A stretch of DNA of 64,000 nt from the NCBI RefSeq assembly GCF_000970685.1, contig NZ_LAJB01000003.1, positions 310,001 through 374,000 of the forward strand. The letters are read 5' to 3'. The stretch's first letter is position 1; the number at the start of each line of letters is the position of its first letter. This document shows, one piece after another, positions 7,463 to 15,546 of this stretch. A model generated the notes under the pieces. It saw only the letters and a list, made by a program, of their open reading frames with translations, did not search any database and had not been told where the DNA came from. A program made the position numbers and the translations under genes. This stretch comes from Domibacillus indicus. Lineage in GTDB: Bacteria; Bacillota; Bacilli; Bacillales; Domibacillaceae.

Positions 7463-10057
7463 TTGAGCAAAAAGACTTTTTTTTCAAGATTCATTATTCT
7501 AATTGTTTTTTCACTTATATCTATGGCTTCATTTTCAGAAGCCTTAGCTAACTCTCTTGTTTCAGTAAACAAGACCGTCAGTTCATCTTCTGTCATAAAA
7601 GGTGACGTGATTGACGTTACACTTTCTGTTACCGGGACACCCCAAGATACCACTAATGTGAAGCCTAATGATGTTATTCTTATAGTGGATAAATCAGGTA
7701 GTATGGGGACTGATAATCGTTTAAACGCTGCAAAGGAAGCCACAAAAGAATTTATTGATTTAATGGATTTATCTAAACATAGGGTTGGAATTGTAGACTT
7801 TGATTCGTATGTTTCATCTTTTCCTTTAACGAATGATGCCTCTGCTGCTAAAGCATATGTAGATACGATCCAATTAGCCGGGAGCACTAACACAGGAGCA
7901 GCTATCCGCCAAGCAACTTCTATGCTGTCCAATCACCGGCCTGAAGCCCAGCCCACTATCGTTATCCTAACTGATGGGGCAGCAAATGATACTGCTGATG
8001 CTTTAAACAGCGCTGCTGCTGCTAAGAATGCCGGTATCACATTTTACTCAATTGCACTGCTTGGAGCCAATGAAAACCCGGACACTAGCGCTCCTAATGA
8101 CTTATTAAAACAAATGTCCACATCCGCAGAACACCACCATTTTGTATTAGGTTCAGTGGGGCTTTCCGATGTTTACAAAAAAATAGTAGAAGAAATCGGA
8201 CAGGCAAGTGCTTATAAAGTGAAAATAACGGATGAAATTTCTCCACAATTTGAAATTGTACCGGGTTCTTATGATAATAATATTCCTCCTCCTACGGTAA
8301 GTGGAAACAATCTGATCTGGGAGATTGAGGAATTAAAAGCAAAAACTTTAGTGCTTACCTATAAGGTGAAAGCTAAAACAGATGCTTCTGCTGGAAAACA
8401 TGCACTGGGAAAAACAGTTGTTGATTATGAAGACTATAATCAATCTACTTATAATTTTATCAGTGCTAACCCAATAATTACTATAGAGAACCTCCCTCCT
8501 TCGATCACAAATATCGAAGCGAACAAAGGATTAACTACTGGCGGTGAAAAAGTCACGATTACAGGACAGAATTTTATAGCGGGTGCAAAAGTTTATTTTG
8601 GAAGCTATGAAGCTGCCGTACAATCGTTAACCGATTCACAAATAATTGTTACCTCTCCCATTGGTTCACAAGGAGAAGCTGCTGTAAAAGTAGTGAATCC
8701 AGATAATCAATTTGCTAGCGGAACTTTCAACTATTATGCAATCCCGGAAATAAGCTATGTCACTCCTAATCAGGGAGATATAGCAGGAGGAAATAATGTG
8801 TCAGTTATTGGATCTAATTTTATGAGAGGTGCAAAAGTTTATTTTAATGGCATTGAAGCTTCAACAACTTTTTCAACATCAAGTAAACTTTATGCTATCG
8901 TCCCCTCTTCATCATCGAGTGGTCCTATCGCTGTCAAAGTAATCAATCCCGATTTAACCGAAACTGAAAAAACAGACGCATATACCTATACTCAACCTGC
9001 ACCGCCACCAAAAGTTGAATTAACTAGTCTTGGAACTTCTTCCGGTCAAATAGCAGGTGGAGAATCCATCTATTTATTCGGAAGCAATTTCCACAAAGAT
9101 GTAAAAATTTATTTTGGGGACGTCCAGGCTCCCGTAAACTATTATGCAACTTCCAGCAAAATACGCGTAACGGTTCCGTCTGCTACTACAGCTGGATTTG
9201 TAACAGTTAAAGCTGAAAACCCGGATGGAAGTGTATCAGAACTGGTTAATGCTTATGAATATTTAACACCACCACCGCTTCCAGCTCCTTCTATTAGTTA
9301 TTTATCAGAAAACAGTGTTTTAATAGGAGAAGCGAAAACAATTTATTTATTTGGTTCTAATATTTCACCTTCTTCTAAAGTCTTTATTGGCAGCCAGGAA
9401 GCACCTATTGAATTTGTTACTGCCAGTAAAATTAGAGTAAAAGTGCCGGTTTCAAGCACACCATCTGTTGAAGATGTAACATTGACAAATCCAGATGGCC
9501 AACAAGCAACTTTGGCTGGCGGCTTTTCGTATACGGAACCTGTAAAACTTCCTGCTCCTGTAATTGCGTCTATATCTCCTGCCATCGGCTCTATTAATGG
9601 CGGAGAAACAATAACTATTACAGGCCAAAACTTTCAGTCGGGAGCAAAAGTTTATATTGGTACACGAACAGCAGCCATTTCATCTATTAGTGATACCGAA
9701 ATTGTTGCTAATACACCTGTAGGCTTGAATGCCGGTTCAACAGAAGTCCGGGTTGTAAATCCTGATCTTCAGGAAACAATAATAACGGACGGCTATTTTT
9801 ATGAAGGGCTTAAAATTACTGTAACGAAACTTTCCGTTTACAGTGGTGCTACTAAGGGTGGCAATCTTGTTTACATTTATGGAACAAATTTCAACAACGC
9901 GATGACTGTCACAGTTAATGGAAATAAAGTTCCTTACACGTATCTCGCGACAAACCGTATTAGAATAGCAATGCCTGCTGCTTCAGCGCCAGGAGATGCA
10001 ATTATTCAAGTTGATCGAGATGGGTCTACAGGTTCCATTATGTATACTTACTATTAA
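7463..10057 (+). CDS. Secreted von Willebrand A / IPT-TIG repeat surface protein
   Basis: About 864 residues. I place the start at TTG 7463 because GGAGGAG lies 6 bases before it and the product then begins with an ideal signal peptide (MSKKTFFSRF, a hydrophobic core, then SEALA/N). An upstream ATG at 7448 sits inside that ribosome binding site. A VWA domain follows (about 68-260) with an intact MIDAS motif DKSGSMG (Asp76, Ser78, Ser80) and ILTDGAAND. Six IPT/TIG Ig-like repeats of about 80-90 residues run from residue 345 to the end, each with a GG...GxNF-type core. No LPXTG, SLH or transmembrane anchor is visible, so attachment is unclear. Lying between legionaminate synthesis and Maf, it could be an adhesin or a glycoprotein; that is inference. 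Confidence 0.85.
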   Translation: MSKKTFFSRFIILIVFSLISMASFSEALANSLVSVNKTVSSSSVIKGDVIDVTLSVTGTPQDTTNVKPNDVILIVDKSGSMGTDNRLNAAKEATKEFIDLMDLSKHRVGIVDFDSYVSSFPLTNDASAAKAYVDTIQLAGSTNTGAAIRQATSMLSNHRPEAQPTIVILTDGAANDTADALNSAAAAKNAGITFYSIALLGANENPDTSAPNDLLKQMSTSAEHHHFVLGSVGLSDVYKKIVEEIGQASAYKVKITDEISPQFEIVPGSYDNNIPPPTVSGNNLIWEIEELKAKTLVLTYKVKAKTDASAGKHALGKTVVDYEDYNQSTYNFISANPIITIENLPPSITNIEANKGLTTGGEKVTITGQNFIAGAKVYFGSYEAAVQSLTDSQIIVTSPIGSQGEAAVKVVNPDNQFASGTFNYYAIPEISYVTPNQGDIAGGNNVSVIGSNFMRGAKVYFNGIEASTTFSTSSKLYAIVPSSSSSGPIAVKVINPDLTETEKTDAYTYTQPAPPPKVELTSLGTSSGQIAGGESIYLFGSNFHKDVKIYFGDVQAPVNYYATSSKIRVTVPSATTAGFVTVKAENPDGSVSELVNAYEYLTPPPLPAPSISYLSENSVLIGEAKTIYLFGSNISPSSKVFIGSQEAPIEFVTASKIRVKVPVSSTPSVEDVTLTNPDGQQATLAGGFSYTEPVKLPAPVIASISPAIGSINGGETITITGQNFQSGAKVYIGTRTAAISSISDTEIVANTPVGLNAGSTEVRVVNPDLQETIITDGYFYEGLKITVTKLSVYSGATKGGNLVYIYGTNFNNAMTVTVNGNKVPYTYLATNRIRIAMPAASAPGDAIIQVDRDGSTGSIMYTYY

Positions 10058-10064
10058 TTATATT

Positions 10065-10097
10065 AAAAAGGCGTGTCTTTAAAAGGCACGCCTTTTT
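10065..10097. terminator. Bidirectional terminator between convergent genes
   Basis: AAAAAGGCGTG (10065-10075) pairs with CACGCCTTTTT (10087-10097) around an 11-nt loop, giving U-runs on both strands. It lies between the stop of the VWA gene and the stop of maf, touching the latter. Confidence 0.9.
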
Positions 10098-11778
10098 AAT
10101 TACCCGAGATTCTTTGATCAGTTAAGACTTTTTCAACTAGAGAGTAAATAAGAGAATAGAAATCCATTAAATCTCTACACATAGCTAATAAATCATCACT
10201 TTTATAAGCATCTTTTTCTTCTAGATATTTAAATTTGTTTATAACCTGATCAAAGGCAAAAGTCATTCTTGACATGATTACCTCTTCTAAAATAGAATTC
10301 TTCGATACTTTCCGAAATTCTTTTACTACTTTAACCATATCATTTTTATTCATAGCATTAACTAATATTAAGGTCTCTAACTTAGATTTGGCTTTTTCGA
10401 CATCATTTTTTAACTTTTTAAGGTCATTAATAAATGAGTCTATTGCTTCATCAGGCATTAAACGGCCGCTTACCTTTCTTTCTTCAATACACACTTCATT
10501 TCTTTTCCAACTTTTAATATCTCTAGTTTCAATAAAATGAGTCCCTTTAATTTTGGCTCCTTTTGCGGAAATGTTGTAAATAACGATATCCTCCGACAGA
10601 AATTCAATTAGTGATTCAAAAGAATCCAAAAAAATCTTTAAAGGACGTGTTGTCCCTACTTTTCCCCCGCTGTTGTCTTCCACAAACAACTCATCTTGAA
10701 GACCTTGAGACCCTGTATGCTCCGTTACTCCTTTTGCATAATAGCGTCCTCCTACAAGTGCCAGGTCTTGGCCAACTAAATAGATTTCTTTGAATCCAAG
10801 ATAAGCGATAACTTGCAGCGTATACACAGCAACAGATGGAGAAGAATATCTAAAAGCGATCAGTTCCGGATAATACTTGTTTGTTATAAAATCATCTAAC
10901 GATCTGGAAACAATCAAGTTTCCTTTATGTGTATTTTGTATCTTTGAATTAGACATTGTCTCATAAATTAATGACCCTTCAAATTCAGTTCCACTGAAAT
11001 GAGCCTCATAATTTGTTTCACTGGTATCCAGACTCAATACATAATCTGGCGAGATATCGTTAGACAATAAAAACTTTAAAGCTGATCCTACGGAGAACAA
11101 ATATGAATCTGTTTGTCTTTCTTTTAGAAATGGCACATTTTCTTTTAAAGACGGACCTGCGGCAATTAAGATCGCCCGTTCTCCTGAAAATTTACCTTTC
11201 AAGTTTACTAAATTGTTTGACTGAATAATGTTTTTAAAATTAAGAAGCGGTTCTACCAGCCAGTCAATGGCAAATTTAGTCTCTGTATTAGCCATAATTT
11301 GTTTTGTTATTAAAGATTCATTGATAAGCGCTAGTGTTTCTTTAATATACGATTGATTGATCTTATTATAGTTAGGATGAATTAAGATCTCTGTTGGAAC
11401 ACCAGAAAAAGAAGAAAACACCTTAGAAAGTCTAGGTGAATTTAAATTTTCTAAATAAAATAAACTTACTTTATTATTATCTGAAATTCTCTTTGATAAC
11501 TCTTTATCTATCTTTATATTTTGAAGAGGCTCTATAAAATAGATAGCTGCTTGTGAATTTTCAAATCTTTTGTCTAAAATCGTTTTAATTACTTCACCAT
11601 TTCCTGCTCCAATTATTATAAGAAGTTTTTTTTGAGTTGTTTCAACTTTTCTTATAAAACGCTCCGCTTCCTTGCGAGGAGAGTAGAGTGAATTAAGCGG
11701 AATTTTGCCATATGAGTCTTCATAAATATAGATGGGTTTTCCTTCATCAGAAGTTTCCAATAAAATTTTATAGTCCAT
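10096..11778 (-). CDS. maf: Maf-family flagellin nonulosonic acid transferase
   Basis: This 560-residue protein of the motility accessory factor (DUF115, MptE-like) family carries the core segment AILIAAGPSLKENV at about residues 203-216, followed by YVLSLDTSETNYEAHF. Maf proteins move pseudaminic or legionaminic acid from the CMP-sugar onto Ser/Thr of flagellin in the cytoplasm before export. The complete CMP-legionaminate operon nearby predicts its donor, and the adjacent flagellins its acceptors. The ATG directly follows the TAA of the upstream gene, so the two are translationally coupled. The coding sequence is AT-richer than the flagellar block, a possible sign of transfer. Confidence 0.86.
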   Translation of the reverse strand: MDYKILLETSDEGKPIYIYEDSYGKIPLNSLYSPRKEAERFIRKVETTQKKLLIIIGAGNGEVIKTILDKRFENSQAAIYFIEPLQNIKIDKELSKRISDNNKVSLFYLENLNSPRLSKVFSSFSGVPTEILIHPNYNKINQSYIKETLALINESLITKQIMANTETKFAIDWLVEPLLNFKNIIQSNNLVNLKGKFSGERAILIAAGPSLKENVPFLKERQTDSYLFSVGSALKFLLSNDISPDYVLSLDTSETNYEAHFSGTEFEGSLIYETMSNSKIQNTHKGNLIVSRSLDDFITNKYYPELIAFRYSSPSVAVYTLQVIAYLGFKEIYLVGQDLALVGGRYYAKGVTEHTGSQGLQDELFVEDNSGGKVGTTRPLKIFLDSFESLIEFLSEDIVIYNISAKGAKIKGTHFIETRDIKSWKRNEVCIEERKVSGRLMPDEAIDSFINDLKKLKNDVEKAKSKLETLILVNAMNKNDMVKVVKEFRKVSKNSILEEVIMSRMTFAFDQVINKFKYLEEKDAYKSDDLLAMCRDLMDFYSLIYSLVEKVLTDQRISGN

Positions 11779-12294
11779 TTATATTTCCTCATTTGTTTCT
11801 TTTAAAAGAACTTCCAGAATAGGCAGCAGTTCGTATTCAATCAAGTCTAAAACATATTCAATATTTCCAGATTCTGTTTGTATCAAAGCTTTCTCAGATA
11901 AATTGTTTAAAGAGTTAATATCAATTAGTTCTTTTTGAAGATAGTCAGCTACTTTATTAAATTCAATTAACGCCTCTGCAACCTGAATAAAAGCATTTGG
12001 AACAGAAGAATAGTTTTCTGTTTCTCTTGTCTCATCAACGAAATGAGTTACTTTATTAATATATACAGCCAGTTCTTCTTTGAAGTCTCTTAGTATGCTA
12101 TTCGTTTTAATAGCTTTTAAGTGATATATTTCTTCTGAATTATCACAAATAGCATTAATACCACTGCTACTTACAGGCACGTTTGTATCATCAATAATCA
12201 CTAATTTTTCTTTATATAAAAAAGTTTTTAAGTTATCGTTCCGTTCTATTTTATTCTTTGAAGTAGTCACGAGTTGCCCATTTACATATATCAT
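11779..12294 (-). CDS. Unknown 171-residue protein between flagellin and Maf
   Basis: I do not recognise this family. The start is ATG 12294, preceded by GGGGGGA seven bases away. A longer ORF reaching back to 12354 would have to translate the hag terminator hairpin and is rejected. The protein is soluble and acidic: a beta-like N-terminal third (MIYVNGQLVTTSKNK...KLVIIDDTNVPVSS) and a helical, Leu/Glu-rich rest that may form a coiled coil, with no signal peptide or membrane segment. The stop abuts the maf start, so the two are made together, and transcription probably arrives by read-through from hag. A role as Maf partner or flagellin chaperone is a guess from position only. Confidence 0.75.
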   Translation of the reverse strand: MIYVNGQLVTTSKNKIERNDNLKTFLYKEKLVIIDDTNVPVSSSGINAICDNSEEIYHLKAIKTNSILRDFKEELAVYINKVTHFVDETRETENYSSVPNAFIQVAEALIEFNKVADYLQKELIDINSLNNLSEKALIQTESGNIEYVLDLIEYELLPILEVLLKETNEEI

Positions 12295-12310
12295 AATAAA
12301 GTCCCCCCAT

Positions 12311-12343
12311 AATAAAAAATAGATAACCGACAAGCGGTTATCT
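12311..12343 (-). terminator. Terminator/attenuator downstream of hag
   Basis: On the minus strand AGATAACCG and CGGTTATCT form a perfect 9-bp stem with a 5-nt loop, followed by ATTTTTTATT. It lies between the hag stop (12363) and the ribosome binding site of the 171-residue gene. It should end most hag mRNA while allowing low read-through into the unknown gene and maf. Confidence 0.85.
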
Positions 12344-12362
12344 ATTTTACTCATAAAGCCTC

Positions 12363-13175
12363 TTAACGTAATAATTGAAGAACGTTTTGAGGAGCTTGGT
12401 TTGCTTGTGAAAGCATGGCCTGTGCCGCTTGAGAAAGAATAGAATTCTTAGTTTGATTCATCATTTCCTTCGCCATATCAACGTCACGAATGCGAGACTC
12501 GGCTGCAGACAGGTTTTCAGAAGATGTACCAAGGTTGTTAATTGTGTGTTCTAAACGGTTTTGAAGAGCACCAAGTTTAGAACGTTCAGCGGAAACAGAA
12601 CTAATAGCAGCATCAATTTTAGAAATAGCCGTATTTGCATTTGCATTTGAATCAATTGTCAAGGCATCAACACCAAGAGAACCCGAATCCATAGCATTAA
12701 TTTCAAGTGTAATTGTTTGGCTAGTGTTTGCACCCACTTGGAAAATTGTGTTACTAATACCACCACTCAACAACTTTTGTGTATTGAATTCTGTTGTGTT
12801 TGCAATACGATCTACTTCAGATACAAGCTGATCTACTTCTTTTTGAATTTCTAAACGGTCTTCTGCAGTGTTTGTATCATTGGCACCTTGAACAGATAAT
12901 TCACGCATACGCTGTAGGATTGAATGTGTTTCATTCAATGCACCTTCAGCCGTTTGAATTAATGAAATAGCATCTTGAGAGTTTTTAGACGCCATGTCTA
13001 AACCGCGGATTTGTCCACGCATTTTTTCTGAAATAGCAAGACCAGCTGCATCGTCTCCTGCTTTGTTAATACGAAGCCCAGATGACAGTTTTTCCATTGA
13101 CTTCATTTGACCAGTATTAGCAGCTCCCATTTGACGGTGAGTATTCATTGCTGCGATATTATGATTGATAATCAT
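12363..13175 (-). CDS. hag: Flagellin 1 (main flagellin)
   Basis: A 270-residue flagellin, the filament subunit exported by the flagellar type III apparatus. The N-terminal D0/D1 part is canonical (INHNIAAMNTHRQ, then [24 protein letters not shown]) and so is the C-terminus (ESRIRDVDMAKEMMNQ...NVLQLLR). The variable D2/D3 part is almost absent, as in short Bacillus flagellins. Its own sigma-D promoter, a CsrA-type leader hairpin and a strong AAGGAGG site before ATG 13175 mark it as the highly expressed copy. Ser/Thr residues in the central region (about 140-210) are possible Maf targets. Confidence 0.95.
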   Translation of the reverse strand: MIINHNIAAMNTHRQMGAANTGQMKSMEKLSSGLRINKAGDDAAGLAISEKMRGQIRGLDMASKNSQDAISLIQTAEGALNETHSILQRMRELSVQGANDTNTAEDRLEIQKEVDQLVSEVDRIANTTEFNTQKLLSGGISNTIFQVGANTSQTITLEINAMDSGSLGVDALTIDSNANANTAISKIDAAISSVSAERSKLGALQNRLEHTINNLGTSSENLSAAESRIRDVDMAKEMMNQTKNSILSQAAQAMLSQANQAPQNVLQLLR

Positions 13176-13180
13176 TTCAT

Positions 13181-13220
13181 TTTCCTCCTTGAGTATAGCT
13201 GTTCACATCCGTGTGAACAG
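13181..13220 (-). promoter_or_regulatory. CsrA-binding leader of hag: GGA-loop hairpin plus Shine-Dalgarno
   Basis: In the hag mRNA, CTGTTCACA and TGTGAACAG (13199-13220) form a perfect 9-bp hairpin whose 4-nt loop is CGGA. A second GGA lies in the Shine-Dalgarno AAGGAGG (13184-13190). This is the two-site layout that CsrA uses to block B. subtilis hag translation: one site in a hairpin loop and one over the ribosome binding site. FliW, encoded nearby, is the known antagonist of CsrA. The fold is seen; binding is inferred. Confidence 0.75.
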
Positions 13221-13284
13221 ATTTCTTTTTGTTCAGCAATCCGTTCCAGGTCGGCCGCCCTGTTCCTTTTTGCTTACACTACTA

Positions 13285-13310
13285 TTATCGTCCTGGTTCA
13301 AAAATATTTA
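13285..13310 (-). promoter_or_regulatory. Sigma-D promoter of hag
   Basis: On the minus strand TAAA (13310-13307), 14 bases and GACGATAA (13292-13285) match the sigma-D consensus TAAA-N15-GCCGATAT closely. The predicted leader is about 100 nt long and contains the CsrA hairpin. Confidence 0.8.
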
Positions 13311-13365
13311 ATAGATTTTTTTCTTTTTTTAATATTTTTTTGCAAGAATTGTTAAAGGAGTGTTT

Positions 13366-14178
13366 TTATTTAAGCAGCTGTAAAATATTCTGCTGTGACT
13401 GATTGGCCTGTATCATCATCGCCATGGCGACTTGGGCGAGAATCGATGCTTTTGTTTGCTCCATCATCTCTTTTGCCATATCGGCATCACGAATACGTGA
13501 CTCGGCTGCTGTGAGGTTTCCGGCTGTGTTTTCAAGATTATTAATGGTGTGTTCCAACCGGTTAGAGTAAGCACCAAATTTAGATCGTTGTTGGGATACG
13601 GTTTCAATCGCATCATCGAATAAGTCGATTGCACTTGAGGCACCGCTTTGCGTTGTTACATCAATACCCGTAATACCAAGTGCGGCGGCACGCATATCGC
13701 TCGTTTCAATGGTTATTGTCTGGCCTGTGTTTGCTCCGATTTGAATTTGAAATGATGTTTTGGAGCCATCGAGCAGCTTCATTGTGTTAAATTCGGTATC
13801 GTTGCCAATGCGGGTAATTTCTTCGGTGAGCTGATTGATTTCTTCCTGAATTGCCTGGCGGTCGCTGTCAGTATTTGTGTCGTTTGCAGCCTGAACAGCC
13901 AGCTCACGCATGCGCTGCAGAATGGAGTGCGTTTCATTCAGTGCGCCTTCACCGGTCTGGATCATAGAAATGGCATCCTGTGCATTGCGGGACGCCTGAT
14001 TCAGCCCGCGGATTTGCGCACGCATTTTTTCGGAAATCGCAAGACCCGCCGGATCGTCGGCGGCCCGGTTGATACGAAGGCCGGATGAAAGGCGTTCCAT
14101 TGCGGTCGCCTGCCGGCTGAGTGCGGATTGGTAATTTCGATAGGCATTCATAGCGACAAGACCAAAATTAACAAACAT
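13366..14178 (-). CDS. Flagellin 2 with divergent N-terminus
   Basis: A 270-residue flagellin paralogue with normal D1 helices ([43 protein letters not shown]) and C-terminus (NILQLLK). The extreme N-terminus is [15 protein letters not shown] instead of M(R/I)INHNI-A-N. The Asn-His pair of D0 is lost, and a hydrophobic stretch replaces it. A GGGGAG ribosome binding site lies about 10 bases before the ATG. No sigma-D promoter is evident just upstream, so expression may come from csrA read-through. It could be a minor filament protein or one with changed export or assembly. Confidence 0.9.
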   Translation of the reverse strand: MFVNFGLVAMNAYRNYQSALSRQATAMERLSSGLRINRAADDPAGLAISEKMRAQIRGLNQASRNAQDAISMIQTGEGALNETHSILQRMRELAVQAANDTNTDSDRQAIQEEINQLTEEITRIGNDTEFNTMKLLDGSKTSFQIQIGANTGQTITIETSDMRAAALGITGIDVTTQSGASSAIDLFDDAIETVSQQRSKFGAYSNRLEHTINNLENTAGNLTAAESRIRDADMAKEMMEQTKASILAQVAMAMMIQANQSQQNILQLLK

Positions 14179-14271
14179 CCTTGGTTCTCTCCCCTCTCGT
14201 TTTTTTCTTCAACAATTAAATTTTTTTAATATGGATTAATAGGAATTTGCCTGCCTACAGTCCGATTTAAG

Positions 14272-14309
14272 AAAAAAACTCCCGTCCATTAGTTTGTTGG
14301 AGGGAGTTT
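14272..14309 (-). terminator. Terminator downstream of csrA
   Basis: On the minus strand AAACTCCC-TCCA and TGGA-C-GGGAGTTT form a stem overlapping the csrA stop codon, followed by a run of seven U. It should end the long flagellar operon before flagellin 2. Confidence 0.75.
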
Positions 14310-14516
14310 AAAGAGACCGGACAAATCGGTTACACCGGTGGAAGCGGATTTGTTTTCGTTGCCGATCTGTACGTAAATTTCTTTTCTATGGATGTCAATA
14401 TGCTTCGGCGCATTAATTCCCAGCTTCACCTGGTCACCGGAAACGGCAACGACTGTAATTTCGATGTCATCGCCAATCATTAATGATTCCCCTGGTTTTC
14501 GTGTAAGAACGAGCAT
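14289..14516 (-). CDS. csrA: Carbon storage/translation regulator CsrA
   Basis: This 75-residue RNA-binding protein begins [20 protein letters not shown] and contains the [16 protein letters not shown] core, both canonical. The start is ATG 14516 with GGAGG inside the fliW stop region. A longer ORF (start 14561) would add 15 non-CsrA residues. It dimerises on GGA motifs and represses hag translation, and FliW binds and inhibits it. The C-terminal tail after residue 55 is longer than in enteric CsrA, as in other bacilli. Confidence 0.95.
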   Translation of the reverse strand: MLVLTRKPGESLMIGDDIEITVVAVSGDQVKLGINAPKHIDIHRKEIYVQIGNENKSASTGVTDLSGLFKLPPTN

Positions 14517-14520
14517 CAGT

Positions 14521-14955
14521 TTACGCCTCCTTTGCCTGGAACAGGTTGTGGCGTGTTTCATACGGCGTGCCGGTTAAGATGACCTGGCGGCCGCTGTGTG
14601 TTTTTTTGTTAATCACGAGGGGTGCCTGAAGGTTGGCGGTTGTTTCTTCAAACGGATCGCGCACCGTCAGGATATTTAAAAGGGTTACATCTTCTTCCTT
14701 TTCAATAGACAGAGCTTCAATCGTTGCGTCATCAATTTTTACATTGTAGTCGATAAAAAAGGAAAAAGGATCGGTGACAACAAAGCTTAAATCAGGTGTT
14801 GAAACCGATTGAAGCGCAAAAAAGACATTATTGTCAGGAAAACCCAGCAGAACAAATTCTTTTTCGCTTTCAAAGCCGGGGATACCGTTTGCGAAAGAAA
14901 TGATATCTTCCTGCGCGATTTCTTTCTCACCATGGTATTTTGTTTGGATTTTCAC
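14521..14955 (-). CDS. fliW: Flagellar assembly factor FliW
   Basis: A 144-residue FliW that binds either flagellin or CsrA, so that free FliW relieves CsrA repression once flagellin has been exported. Family marks are [15 protein letters not shown] and [19 protein letters not shown] choose GTG 14955 (product [10 protein letters not shown]) because AAGGATG then sits six bases upstream. The ATG at 14964 would have its AAAGG directly abutting the start. The stop lies five bases before csrA, the usual coupled pair. Confidence 0.93.
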   Translation of the reverse strand: MKIQTKYHGEKEIAQEDIISFANGIPGFESEKEFVLLGFPDNNVFFALQSVSTPDLSFVVTDPFSFFIDYNVKIDDATIEALSIEKEEDVTLLNILTVRDPFEETTANLQAPLVINKKTHSGRQVILTGTPYETRHNLFQAKEA

Positions 14956-14970
14956 GTTGATCATCCTTTG

Positions 14971-15531
14971 TTAAATCGTTTTGTTGACCGCTTGAAAGCG
15001 GACGGATGGATACTGGTTCATCTGAATGCTCACATCGCTTGGCTGGTAGTGAATAATTGGCTTGTTCGCTTTTGTATTATTTTCAACCTGGTGTGTCTGC
15101 ACGTTGATGGCAACATCGCCCACCTGATAATCAATTTTAACACTGCCGTATGAAGGAATCCAGGCAATTCCTGTTTCGAAATTGCGCATGGAGGCACGCT
15201 GGGCCTGCTGCTGGATGGCATTTGTTCCTTTATGGATGTCCGCAAGCTCTCGTCCTTCCATAGCGCGGCGGCCGGTGCCTTCGAGCGCTTTTTGCCTCGC
15301 TGTGGCTGCGTTTTCACGCGTCAGCTGAAACACATCTTTCCGTCCCGCCTCCGCAAATGCCTGTGACTGGTCAATGTGCAGCCTACCCGGTGTTGTCTGG
15401 ATACTCATTTCCGCTTTAGGCTGCCGAATATCCACCGAAGCACCCGGCTGCTGAATCGATAGTTTTCCGGAAGAGGTATTCATACTGATTTTTGCATTTG
15501 TAATCGTATAGTCCAGCGTTGTAATTTTCAT
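14971..15531 (-). CDS. yviE: DUF6470 flagellar-region protein, YviE-like
   Basis: A 186-residue soluble protein located, as in B. subtilis, between flgL and fliW. It begins MKITTLDYTITNAKISM and is rich in short beta-type repeats of the form SIQQPGASVDIRQPKAEMSIQ. The C-terminus PSVRFQAVNKTI is typical of the family. No signal peptide or membrane segment is seen. Its function is not established; conserved position suggests a role in flagellar assembly. Confidence 0.85.
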   Translation of the reverse strand: MKITTLDYTITNAKISMNTSSGKLSIQQPGASVDIRQPKAEMSIQTTPGRLHIDQSQAFAEAGRKDVFQLTRENAATARQKALEGTGRRAMEGRELADIHKGTNAIQQQAQRASMRNFETGIAWIPSYGSVKIDYQVGDVAINVQTHQVENNTKANKPIIHYQPSDVSIQMNQYPSVRFQAVNKTI

Positions 15532-15546
15532 TGCCTATTCCTCTTA

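Noticed and set aside
12295-12354. N-terminal extension of the 171-residue protein
   Set aside because: It would translate the hag terminator hairpin, and a strong GGGGGGA site fits the internal ATG 12294.
13173-13180. Two-codon upstream ORF (ATGAAATGA) overlapping the hag start
   Set aside because: The first ATG is only three bases from the Shine-Dalgarno, so it is unlikely to be used; probably chance.
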